Notes: generated from the letters alone by a model not told the origin. A stretch of 5,679 bases of DNA from Campylobacteraceae bacterium (GCA_027002665.1 JALWZK010000183.1:1-5679), one strand, 5' to 3'. Counted from the stretch's first letter, positions 1-5,679 are shown. Numbers and translations are program-made.

Positions 1-210
1 CTCACTAATTCCAACAGGATAGTGTGGAAAGACCTCAAAAAATATAAATACTAAACCTATGGATATAATACTCTTTAGTAGATAAGATAGTAATCCATTA
101 TCTCTTATATTCTCATAAGCCAGTTTAGCATCAACTCCAATAACTGCTGTTCCTGTTGGATAGCTAAGTATCATCTTAGCACCATTGACTACACCTGCTT
201 CTATATGCAT
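1..210 (-). CDS. cbiM: CbiM/NikM-family energy-coupling factor transporter permease, N-terminal part (runs off the left edge)
   Basis: An open frame starts with ATG at 210-208 and continues to base 1 without a stop, giving 70 residues. The protein begins MHIEAGVVNGAK, has a hydrophobic stretch at about residues 44-61, and then FPHYPVGISE, which resembles the N-terminal part of CbiM-like permeases (PF01891). In this family the substrate-specific membrane component of a cobalt or nickel ECF importer binds metal through its free N-terminus and His2; His2 is present here, and a further His ligand would probably lie just past the window edge. The start is supported by AGGAG at 221-217, six bases upstream. 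The gene is transcribed away from the malate dehydrogenase operon. Whether the metal is cobalt or nickel cannot be told from this fragment, and the partner components would lie to the left. The family call rests on a short stretch, so it is moderately sure. Confidence 0.68.
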   Translation of the reverse strand, partial: MHIEAGVVNGAKMILSYPTGTAVIGVDAKLAYENIRDNGLLSYLLKSIISIGLVFIFFEVFPHYPVGISE

Positions 211-235
211 TATATTCTCCTTTTTTAAAAATTAG

Positions 236-261
236 ACTATTTTTTAATTTATAAAAATAGT
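236..261. repeat. Perfect 9-bp inverted repeat in the permease leader region
   Basis: ACTATTTTT (236-244) and AAAAATAGT (253-261) are perfect inverted copies separated by eight bases. The repeat lies 26-51 bases before the permease start codon. It is almost all A-T pairs, so as RNA it would be weak; as DNA it could be an operator for a metal-responsive repressor, or chance in AT-rich sequence. Confidence 0.35.
248..253 (-). promoter_or_regulatory. Possible -10 box of the permease gene
   Basis: Read on the minus strand this is TATAAA preceded by a T-run, about 38 bases before the permease ATG. Spacing is suitable for a short leader, but the hexamer is imperfect and lies inside the 236-261 inverted repeat. 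It is a weak call made only from position and composition. Confidence 0.22.
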
Positions 262-329
262 TTTTGGTGGAGAAGTCTTATACTCTTGATACTCAAAAGC
301 CTTTTTATAATTTTTATAGTTACTATCAA

Positions 330-354
330 TCCACGATAACTTATGTATAGTGGA
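330..354. repeat. Imperfect dyad in the divergent intergenic region
   Basis: TCCAC (330-334) and GTGGA (350-354) are inverted copies. After one G-A mismatch the pairing continues with ATA (336-338) and TAT (346-348) around a 7-base centre. It is one of the few G/C-containing symmetric sites in the region and lies between the two divergent genes, so an operator for either is possible. There is no match to an operator consensus I can name. Confidence 0.3.
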
Positions 355-518
355 ATATATAGCTATTACTGATAATTTAAAATATAGTTTTGAATATCCT
401 TTTAAATAGCTCATATGAAATTATATCTAAAATTAAATATAATGTTTCAACCATTCGCAAATATAATAAAAGAGAAATTATATATATAAGAATATAGTAA
501 CTTATTATTTTCTCTCGT

Positions 519-524
519 TATAAT
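519..524 (+). promoter_or_regulatory. Probable -10 box of the mdh-mdh-trmA operon
   Basis: A perfect TATAAT lies 31 bases before the first mdh start codon, leaving room for a leader of about 25 bases. It is preceded by a T-rich stretch (about 501-518) and has no convincing -35 hexamer. That is the usual appearance of housekeeping promoters in Campylobacterota. The choice over the TATAAT matches at 438-443 and 462-467 rests on its distance to the gene. Confidence 0.5.
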
Positions 525-555
525 AGCTTAGAGACAAATTGATAGAAGGATAGTA

Positions 556-1509
556 ATGTCAAAAAGTAAGAAAGTAACAGTTATTGGCACAGGTAATTTT
601 GGCTCAACGGTAGCATTTATATTGGCAATGAATGGTGTCTGTCATAATGTTCTATTGCGAGGTAGAGATTATAATATAGCAAAAGGGAAAGCTCTCGATA
701 TGTCACAAGCAGCAAATGCGGCACGACAACACACTATTGTAAGAGCAGGAAAAGGTCCTGAGGATATGGTGGATTCTGATGTTATAGTAATTACCGCAGG
801 AGTTCCAAGAAGTCCGGGTATGAGTAGAGACGATTTACTTCTAAAAAATGCAGAGATTGTAAAGATGTATTCGCAAGAGATAAAGGAGTATGCACCCGAT
901 GCTATTGTTGTTGTGGTATCCAATCCTCTTGATGTTATGACCTATGTCGTCTTAAAAGAGACAGGATTTTCAAGAAAAAAGGTTCTGGGAATGGCCGGAA
1001 TATTGGATAGTGCAAGAATGGCACATTTTATATATGAAAAGCTACAATATGGTGCTGGACAGATTCGTGCTACTGTTATGGGCGGACATGGTGATACTAT
1101 GGTTCCCCTTCCTAAGTTTACAACTGTAGCAGGTGTTCCTATTGATGATTTATTGGACTCTGAAGAGATTGGAGAGATTGTTAGAAAAACCAGAAATGGT
1201 GGAGCGGAGATTGTCAATCTATTAGGGAATGGCTCTGCATACTATGCACCTGCAAAATCAACAACTGTAATGGTAGAGGCAATTTTAAGAGATACAAAAC
1301 AGATACACTCATGTGCTGTTATGTTAGAAGGGGAGTATGGATATTCAGATATAGTGTCTGGAGTTCCTGTTATGATTGGAGCAGGTGGAGCTGAAAAGAT
1401 TATTCAGATGGGACTTAAACCTCTTCAGATAGATAGATTTGGGAAATCTGTAGCTTCGGTGCAGAATATGGTCGATAAATTAAAGAAGATGAACTTTTTT
1501 AAGAAATAG
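556..1509 (+). CDS. mdh: Malate dehydrogenase, LDH-like type, with altered cofactor-binding residue
   Basis: This 317-residue protein matches the usual length of LDH-like tetrameric malate dehydrogenases, which interconvert malate and oxaloacetate in the cytoplasm. The Rossmann glycine motif GTGNFG is at residues 11-16. The substrate loop VPRSPGMSR (83-91) has Arg85, the mark of malate rather than lactate specificity, and Arg91. Other catalytic residues are Asn123 (SNPLD), Asp151, Arg154 and His178 in GGHGDTM. The oddity is the end of beta-strand 2: where these enzymes carry an Asp that holds the NAD ribose, this one has Gly36 flanked by Arg35 and Arg37. That loss of acid plus gain of positive charge is seen in NADP-using relatives, so NADP use is an inference. 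AAGGA at 546-550, five bases before the ATG, supports the start. It heads a probable operon with a second mdh and trmA. Confidence 0.93.
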   Translation: MSKSKKVTVIGTGNFGSTVAFILAMNGVCHNVLLRGRDYNIAKGKALDMSQAANAARQHTIVRAGKGPEDMVDSDVIVITAGVPRSPGMSRDDLLLKNAEIVKMYSQEIKEYAPDAIVVVVSNPLDVMTYVVLKETGFSRKKVLGMAGILDSARMAHFIYEKLQYGAGQIRATVMGGHGDTMVPLPKFTTVAGVPIDDLLDSEEIGEIVRKTRNGGAEIVNLLGNGSAYYAPAKSTTVMVEAILRDTKQIHSCAVMLEGEYGYSDIVSGVPVMIGAGGAEKIIQMGLKPLQIDRFGKSVASVQNMVDKLKKMNFFKK

Positions 1510-1516
1510 TTATTAA

Positions 1517-1532
1517 AGTAATATATGTTACT
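1517..1532. repeat. Near-perfect 16-bp palindrome between the two mdh genes
   Basis: AGTAATATATGTTACT has perfect 5-bp arms (AGTAA/TTACT) and a single mismatch pair in its centre. It sits in the 55-base gap after the first mdh stop. A wider imperfect pairing of TATTAAAG (1511-1518) with CTTTTAATA (1539-1547) encloses it. It could be an attenuating or processing hairpin or a protein site; it lacks a following T-run, so it is not a standard terminator. Confidence 0.35.
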
Positions 1533-1564
1533 CTTCTGCTTTTAATAGTAAAAAAGGATAGATT

Positions 1565-2515
1565 ATGATAAATAAAAGACGAGTAGCAATAGTCGGTGTA
1601 GGAGCAGTTGGAGCCACTACAGCTTATACCTTAGCTCTCAATGGGGCTTGTAGTGAGATAATTTTATACGATATAGTTTCAGATATTGCAGTTGGAAAAG
1701 CTATAGATATAGCCCAATCAACAGGCTATTCTCCAAGAGGCACACTCATTAGAGCTGTAGTCAAACCTGAAGAGATAGTTGATTGTGATATTGTTATTGT
1801 TACAGCAGGAGTTCCACGAAAGAAAGATATGAGTAGAGCAGATTTGCTAAATATCAATGCAAATATAGTTAAAGAGGTATCTTTAAATATTAAAAAATAT
1901 TCACCAGAAGCTATAATTATATGTGTATCTAACCCCTTAGATGTTATGAATTTCGTTATTCAAAAGGTAACAGGGTGGAATAGAGATAGAATTATCGGTA
2001 TGAGTGGTGCATTGGATAGCTTAAGAATGGTATATCAGATATATAAAAAGTTAGGTTTTGGAGCTTCTCAAATTAGGGCTATGGTAATTGGTGAACATGG
2101 GGAAAATATGATACCATATCCAGAAATTTCAGATGTGGGAGGGGTTCCACTCACAAAACTACTCTCTAAGAGAGATATAGAGGAGATTGTTCAAAAGACA
2201 AAATATGGTGGAGCAGAGATAGTTAAATATCTAAAGACATCGGCATTCTATGCACCGGGTAGAGCCATAGCTGTAATGGTTGAGGCTATATTAAATGATG
2301 AAAATAAAATAATCTCAAGCTCTGTTATACTTGATGGTGAGTATGGATATAGAGGCGTATCTATTGGTGTTCCTGTTATTATTGGCAGAAGTGGAGTTAA
2401 AAAGATAATTGAGCTTGATTTCGATGAGGTAATTAGAGAGAAGTTTGACTTAGCTGTGAAATCTATTAAAGATAATATTGCCATTTTAGAAAATAGTGAT
2501 TTTTTTAATAAATAG
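1565..2515 (+). CDS. mdh: Second malate dehydrogenase paralogue, LDH-like type, NAD-type binding site
   Basis: This 316-residue protein aligns almost without gaps to the upstream gene product, with roughly half the residues identical by eye. It has the glycine motif GVGAVG (11-16) and the usual NAD-binding Asp36 (ILYDI), so it looks NAD-dependent, unlike its neighbour. Malate-type Arg85 and catalytic Arg91, Asn123, Asp151, Arg154 and His178 are all present, so it is probably active. Three places depart from the family: the loop reads PRKKDMSR instead of the usual PRxPGMSR, the active-site motif is GEHGENM with Glu180 in place of the normal Asp, and a Gly is missing before SAFYAP near residue 231. 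These may alter kinetics or substrate, so a related 2-ketoacid is possible. AAGGA at 1554-1558 lies six bases before the ATG. It follows the first mdh by 55 bases and precedes trmA by 8. Confidence 0.88.
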   Translation: MINKRRVAIVGVGAVGATTAYTLALNGACSEIILYDIVSDIAVGKAIDIAQSTGYSPRGTLIRAVVKPEEIVDCDIVIVTAGVPRKKDMSRADLLNINANIVKEVSLNIKKYSPEAIIICVSNPLDVMNFVIQKVTGWNRDRIIGMSGALDSLRMVYQIYKKLGFGASQIRAMVIGEHGENMIPYPEISDVGGVPLTKLLSKRDIEEIVQKTKYGGAEIVKYLKTSAFYAPGRAIAVMVEAILNDENKIISSSVILDGEYGYRGVSIGVPVIIGRSGVKKIIELDFDEVIREKFDLAVKSIKDNIAILENSDFFNK

Positions 2516-2517
2516 GA
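2513..2517 (+). promoter_or_regulatory. Ribosome binding site overlapping the mdh stop; fixes the TTG start of trmA
   Basis: TAGGA includes the TAG stop of the second mdh (2513-2515) and ends six bases before the TTG at 2524. No ATG or GTG start fits, because the conserved N-terminal cysteine motif begins two codons after this TTG. The overlap suggests translational coupling of trmA to the upstream gene. Confidence 0.65.
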
Positions 2518-2523
2518 TTAGAG

Positions 2524-3636
2524 TTGAAGTGTAAACATTTTGGGGAGTGTGGCTCTTGTAGTATATATGGAATTAATTACCAAGATGAGTTAGAAGATAA
2601 AAAGAGAAGAGTTTTATCTCTCCTCTCTCCCTTTGGTGTAGAGGAGTTAGAGCTATTTAGCGGAGATGATTCACACTATAGAGCAAGAGCAGAGTTTAGA
2701 ATATGGCATCATAATGGTAGAGTAGATTATGCTATGGGACGACTTAATAGAAAGGGTATTATAACCATTGAGGAGTGTCCAAAAGTTATCTTACCTATCT
2801 ATAATCTTCTATCTCCACTACTATCTAAGATTAATAGCTCAAAAATTTTAAAGGAAAAGTTATTTTCCATTGAGTTTCTAAGCTCAACCATAGGTGATAT
2901 TTTGGTCACTATGATATACCATAAGAGGTTAGATGATGTATGGATAGATGAGGCCAAAGAGTTAGAAGAGAAGTTTAATATATCAATTATTGGAAGAAGT
3001 AGAAAACAGAAAGTTATATTGAGTAGAGATTTTATTACAGAAAAGCTTTTTATAGATAATAGAGAGTATATCTATAGACACTATGAGGGTGGATTTACCC
3101 AACCAAACCCTGCTATTAATATTAAAATGATAAATTGGGCTATAGAGCAGGCAAAGGGTATCTCTTATGGAGATTTTTTAGAGAGCTATTGTGGACTTGG
3201 AAACTTTACAATTCCACTATCCAGATATTTCAATAGAGTCTTAGCCACAGAGATAAATAAAAGATCAATCCAATCCGCAAAAGAGAATGCTATTTTAAAT
3301 AATATAACAAATATAGAGTTTATTAGACTCTCATCGGAAGAGATGACAGAAGCACTTAGAGGAAAGAGAGAATTTAGAAGATTAAAAGATATTGATTTAA
3401 ATAGTTATAACTTCTCCACAGTTTTAATTGACCCACCAAGGGCAGGTTTAGATAGTGCAACTATTAAACTTATATCAAATATAGATAATATTATCTATAT
3501 CTCATGTAACCCATATAGTCTAATTAGAGACTTAAAGTTACTTACTAAGACTCATGAGATAAAATCTTGTGCTATATTTGACCAGTTTCCACACACACCC
3601 CATATTGAGTGTGGAGTATCATTAACATATTCTTAG
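2524..3636 (+). CDS. trmA: tRNA (uracil-54-C5)-methyltransferase TrmA with an added four-cysteine motif
   Basis: This 370-residue protein has TrmA's length and layout. TrmA makes 5-methyluridine at position 54 of the tRNA T-loop using S-adenosylmethionine. Visible marks are HYRARAEFRIWH (51-62), FTQPN (191-195), the SAM-binding LESYCGLGNFTIPL (219-232), Glu243 in ATEI, DPPRAGLD (303-310), the nucleophile Cys328 in SCNP, and the general base Glu362 in HTPHIECG. Unlike my recollection of E. coli TrmA, it begins with Cys3, Cys9 and Cys12 in a C-x5-C-x2-C pattern and has Cys85 in ECPKV. Together these match the ligand spacing of the 4Fe-4S cluster in the rRNA methylase RlmD, but the RlmD N-terminal TRAM domain is absent. 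The rest of the sequence follows TrmA closely, so RlmD is less likely. The start is TTG, and the gene lies 8 bases after mdh, probably coupled to it. Confidence 0.93.
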   Translation: MKCKHFGECGSCSIYGINYQDELEDKKRRVLSLLSPFGVEELELFSGDDSHYRARAEFRIWHHNGRVDYAMGRLNRKGIITIEECPKVILPIYNLLSPLLSKINSSKILKEKLFSIEFLSSTIGDILVTMIYHKRLDDVWIDEAKELEEKFNISIIGRSRKQKVILSRDFITEKLFIDNREYIYRHYEGGFTQPNPAINIKMINWAIEQAKGISYGDFLESYCGLGNFTIPLSRYFNRVLATEINKRSIQSAKENAILNNITNIEFIRLSSEEMTEALRGKREFRRLKDIDLNSYNFSTVLIDPPRAGLDSATIKLISNIDNIIYISCNPYSLIRDLKLLTKTHEIKSCAIFDQFPHTPHIECGVSLTYS

Positions 3637-3705
3637 GTGAACTACCCAACCGCTGAGACGATTACTAAAGAAACTCTCTTCGTTCGTTTTTCTACTTAAA
3701 GATGA
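3637..3705. other. Spacer between converging genes, with a possible decayed IS200/IS605-type right end
   Basis: These 69 bases separate the 3' ends of trmA and the kinase gene. Directly after the trmA stop comes GTGAACTACCCAACCGCT, richer in G and C than its surroundings. Its wording recalls the GAACTACCC-plus-hairpin stretch I associate with the right ends of IS200/IS605 elements downstream of tnpB. Only a damaged hairpin can be drawn here (AACCG with CGATT, one mismatch), and no transposase remains nearby. A TTTTT run lies at 3687-3691, but I found no stable stem before it, so no terminator is claimed. The mobile-element reading is from memory and weak. Confidence 0.27.
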
Positions 3706-4479
3706 TTAAAGCCTCTCCAACCTATCTAATAGCTCTCTATAATTATATCTATATATATATCGAGTGGTGGTATAGTATAGGAGAGCATATCTAATATACT
3801 CCATAAACTCTTCTATTTTAATGGAGGCACTATATGAGTTTAAGAGAGTCTCTACCAACTCTATATCTAAAATAGTATCTCTAAAGCAGAAACTAACTGC
3901 AACCACTGCCAAGTCAAAATAGAAATCTCCAATAGAGAAATCACTAAAATCATAAACTCCTGATAATTTTCCATTTTTAAATTTACAGTTATCTATAAAT
4001 AGGTCACCATGTATTACTCCATCTCTATTTAGGTTAATATCTATTGAGTTAAAATAGTCCATAAGAGTTCTATTTCTGGAGGAGATAATTAACTCTTTTA
4101 ATCTATCTCTATTAGATAGCTCTTGAGAGTCTATTTTTATATTCTGTCGATGGAACTCTTTTAAAAATCTACCTATTTGATATACCTCATCTTGAGTTGG
4201 AGTCTGAATTATATCTCCCTCTATCTGAGTATATATTAGTGCTATCTGGTTATCTATTGTAAATTTGTCTATCACTTTTGGAATGGGAAGATTGGAGATA
4301 GAGTTTAAGAGTTCTATCTCACCATTAACTCTATCTGATTGGCTACTAAAGAGTTTTAAAACATATCTATTATCTAAAAGATATACTGTTGAACTAACTC
4401 CATTAGTAGTAGGGATTAAATTATATTTTTGATACTTAAGAGGCAGTTCTCTTTTATATATCTCTCTCTTTACACCCAT
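3706..4479 (-). CDS. APH-fold small-molecule kinase, resembling type II homoserine kinase
   Basis: The 257-residue protein belongs to the phosphotransferase fold of PF01636, which moves the ATP gamma-phosphate to a hydroxyl of a small substrate. Lys42 in YVLKLF fits the ATP-binding lysine. The catalytic loop is HGDLFIDN (157-164) with Asp159 and Asn164, and the metal-binding Asp is Asp177 in YDFSD. IHGDLFxDN, then GKLSGVYDF and FDLAV, closely recalls the homoserine kinases of the APH type (ThrB2), as does TPTQDEV plus a GRFLKEFH helix earlier. It is shorter than that family's usual length of around 315 residues, so the substrate stays open; choline-, sugar- or amino-acid-kinase roles are alternatives. 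The C-terminal end is unusually rich in Tyr and Arg (231-254). Its ATG directly follows the argJ stop (TAG then ATG) and has no clear ribosome site, so it is probably translated by coupling. Nothing suggests antibiotic resistance. Confidence 0.75.
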   Translation of the reverse strand: MGVKREIYKRELPLKYQKYNLIPTTNGVSSTVYLLDNRYVLKLFSSQSDRVNGEIELLNSISNLPIPKVIDKFTIDNQIALIYTQIEGDIIQTPTQDEVYQIGRFLKEFHRQNIKIDSQELSNRDRLKELIISSRNRTLMDYFNSIDINLNRDGVIHGDLFIDNCKFKNGKLSGVYDFSDFSIGDFYFDLAVVAVSFCFRDTILDIELVETLLNSYSASIKIEEFMEYIRYALLYYTTTRYIYRYNYRELLDRLERL

Positions 4480-5667
4480 CTAAGTTCTATATTCAGCATT
4501 AATCTTAACATACTCATAGCTTAAATCACACCCATAAGAGGTAAACTCTCCACTACCTACACCTAAGTCACATATTATCTTAAAACTATCCCGCTTCATA
4601 ATCTTATATGCTCTCTCCTCTCTATCTCTATCCAACTCTCTTTGGGTATCTGAATAGATTAGAAGATTATCATAGTATATCTTTAAGCTCTCTTCGCTAC
4701 ACTCCACCCCTGTAGCTCCAATAGTTGATGCAATTCGTCCCCAATTTGGGTCTTCTCCAAATAGAGCAGTCTTAACAAGTAGGGAGTTACTTAAGGCTCT
4801 ACTTACTCTTTCAGCCTCGAGACTATCTTTTGCACCTTTTACCTCAAAGGCTATTAACTTATTTGCTCCCTCTCCATCTTTTAAAATCATCATTGCAAAC
4901 TCAAATAGCATTCTATTTAGTGCCTCTCTAAATGCCTCTCTATTATAACTATTAGAGAGTCCATTGGATAGTAACATAACTGTATCGTTTGTAGAGGTAT
5001 CTCCATCAACTGAAATTCTATTAAAAGATTTCTCCGTAGCTTCACTTAAAAACTCTTCCATATCCGATTTAGGGATTTTTGCATCTGTTGTTACAAAGCA
5101 TAACATTGTAGCCATAGCAGGATTTATCATTCCAGCACCTTTACAGACACCTGCTATATTGAAAGAGTCTCCACTATCAAGTTCAACTCTAAAAGATAGT
5201 TCCTTTTTAAAACTATCTGTTGTCATAATGGCTCTTGCCAATCTGTCTGAATTTTTGGCATTAAAATCAAACTTCTCAAAAGATGAGGTTATCTTCTCTA
5301 TATCCAATCTATATCCAATAACTCCCGTTGAGGACATTATTGGATTTTCTACTGATATATAGTTAGATAATCTATTAAATATCTCCTCGATATCTTCTAC
5401 CCCTTTCTCTCCTGTCATTGCATTTGCATTTTTGGAGTTTATGAGTAGAAAATTTGTTTTAAAATCTTTAGGATATTTTTTAAAATGGATAATTGGCGAG
5501 GCTTGAAATCTATTGGTTGTAAATCTAACAGATATATCACAGAGAGCCTCTGAACGGATAAATCCTACATCTTCATCTTGAGAGCTTTTCATACCCACAT
5601 TTACACCATCGCAACAAAAACCTTGAACATTTGAAATTCCACCCTTTAGTGAAAATATATTAAACAT
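4480..5667 (-). CDS. argJ: Bifunctional glutamate N-acetyltransferase / ornithine acetyltransferase ArgJ
   Basis: ArgJ moves the acetyl group from N-acetylornithine to glutamate, closing the acetyl cycle of arginine synthesis; some members also use acetyl-CoA. The 395 residues are full length. The oxyanion-hole motif STGVIG is at 113-118. The self-cleavage site KGAGMINPAMATM (176-188) has Thr187, which becomes the N-terminal nucleophile of the beta chain. SVDGDTSTND (219-228), KDGEGANK (263-270), FGEDPNWGRI (303-312) and the C-terminal NAEYRT (390-395), whose Asn and Thr bind substrate, are all intact. The start fits the family's MFxIxxLKGG opening. No strong ribosome site is visible in the 12 bases before the window edge. 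Whether it has both activities or only the ornithine one cannot be judged from sequence. The kinase gene follows with no gap, so the two are probably co-transcribed. Confidence 0.96.
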   Translation of the reverse strand: MFNIFSLKGGISNVQGFCCDGVNVGMKSSQDEDVGFIRSEALCDISVRFTTNRFQASPIIHFKKYPKDFKTNFLLINSKNANAMTGEKGVEDIEEIFNRLSNYISVENPIMSSTGVIGYRLDIEKITSSFEKFDFNAKNSDRLARAIMTTDSFKKELSFRVELDSGDSFNIAGVCKGAGMINPAMATMLCFVTTDAKIPKSDMEEFLSEATEKSFNRISVDGDTSTNDTVMLLSNGLSNSYNREAFREALNRMLFEFAMMILKDGEGANKLIAFEVKGAKDSLEAERVSRALSNSLLVKTALFGEDPNWGRIASTIGATGVECSEESLKIYYDNLLIYSDTQRELDRDREERAYKIMKRDSFKIICDLGVGSGEFTSYGCDLSYEYVKINAEYRT

Positions 5668-5679
5668 AATATAAACTCA

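Larger units (their letters stand above)
211..555. promoter_or_regulatory. Divergent intergenic region between the permease gene and the first malate dehydrogenase
   Basis: These 345 bases are very AT-rich and hold no credible gene on either strand. They must carry the promoters for both flanking genes, which point away from each other. Plus-strand TATAAT matches occur at 306-311, 438-443, 462-467 and 519-524; in such AT-rich DNA some will be chance. Short dyads lie at 236-261, 330-354 and 365-376. I looked for a cobalamin riboswitch on the minus strand because of the permease gene and saw no B12-box-like or GC-rich paired core. No tRNA-like or other recognisable RNA was seen. Confidence 0.6.

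Noticed and set aside
211..420. Cobalamin or nickel/cobalt riboswitch in front of the permease gene
   Set aside because: No B12-box-like motif, no GC-rich paired core and only very A-T-rich weak stems are visible on the minus strand.
669..1217. Minus-strand open frames of 84 and 91 codons inside the first mdh, and a similar one at 2248-2484
   Set aside because: They lie antisense to strongly conserved coding sequence and show no domain, so they are frame shadows.
556..2515. Recent gene duplication or assembly duplication of mdh
   Set aside because: The two products differ at about half their residues and have distinct key residues, so this is an old, diverged pair.
556..2515. One of the pair being a lactate dehydrogenase
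   Set aside because: Both have Arg85 in the substrate loop, where lactate dehydrogenases have Gln.
2524..3636. RlmD (23S rRNA m5U1939 methylase) as the identity of trmA
   Set aside because: The TRAM domain is missing and motifs such as AEFRIWH, the LFDQFP-like segment near 350 and the total length follow TrmA.
3660..3700. Bidirectional rho-independent terminator between the converging genes
   Set aside because: There is a TTTTT run, but no stable stem next to it could be drawn on either strand.
3706..4479. Aminoglycoside resistance gene
   Set aside because: Only the general kinase fold is shared; the details and the argJ context favour a metabolic small-molecule kinase.
4964..5362. Plus-strand 132-codon open frame inside argJ
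   Set aside because: It is antisense to the conserved core of argJ and has Ser/Leu-rich shadow composition with no recognisable domain.

Overview
The window looks like a chromosomal segment of an AT-rich Campylobacterota (epsilonproteobacterial) genome. Three things point there: a malate dehydrogenase of the LDH-like tetrameric type typical of Sulfurimonas/Sulfurovum-like organisms, a TrmA starting with a CKxFGxCGSC-type cysteine motif that I associate with this phylum, and strong -10 boxes without a clear -35. These are family-level impressions from reading the proteins. No search was run.

Layout. Positions 1-210 (minus) hold the first 70 codons of a CbiM/NikM-type metal transporter permease that runs off the left edge. 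Positions 211-555 are a 345-nt divergent intergenic region with a good -10 box for the rightward genes and some small dyads. Positions 556-3636 (plus) hold a likely operon: two different malate dehydrogenase paralogues in tandem, then tRNA m5U54 methyltransferase trmA, which begins at a TTG codon whose ribosome site overlaps the preceding stop. Positions 3637-3705 separate converging genes and contain a short, GC-richer stretch that may be a decayed mobile-element end. Positions 3706-5667 (minus) hold argJ followed, with no gap, by a small phosphotransferase of the APH / type II homoserine kinase fold.

How the genes work together. The malate dehydrogenases serve central carbon metabolism (the oxidative or reductive TCA cycle). 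ArgJ carries the acetyl cycle of arginine synthesis. TrmA modifies tRNA. The kinase may phosphorylate a small amino-acid-like substrate, but nothing here proves which. The permease imports cobalt or nickel. No common pathway unites all the genes, and most of the window is ordinary housekeeping DNA.

The points most worth following are the two malate dehydrogenases, where the first has lost the conserved NAD-binding Asp and carries Arg-Gly-Arg there; the TrmA with a complete RlmD-like set of four cysteines; and the directly abutting argJ-kinase pair. I saw no convincing new system, CRISPR array, tRNA, rRNA or intact mobile element.
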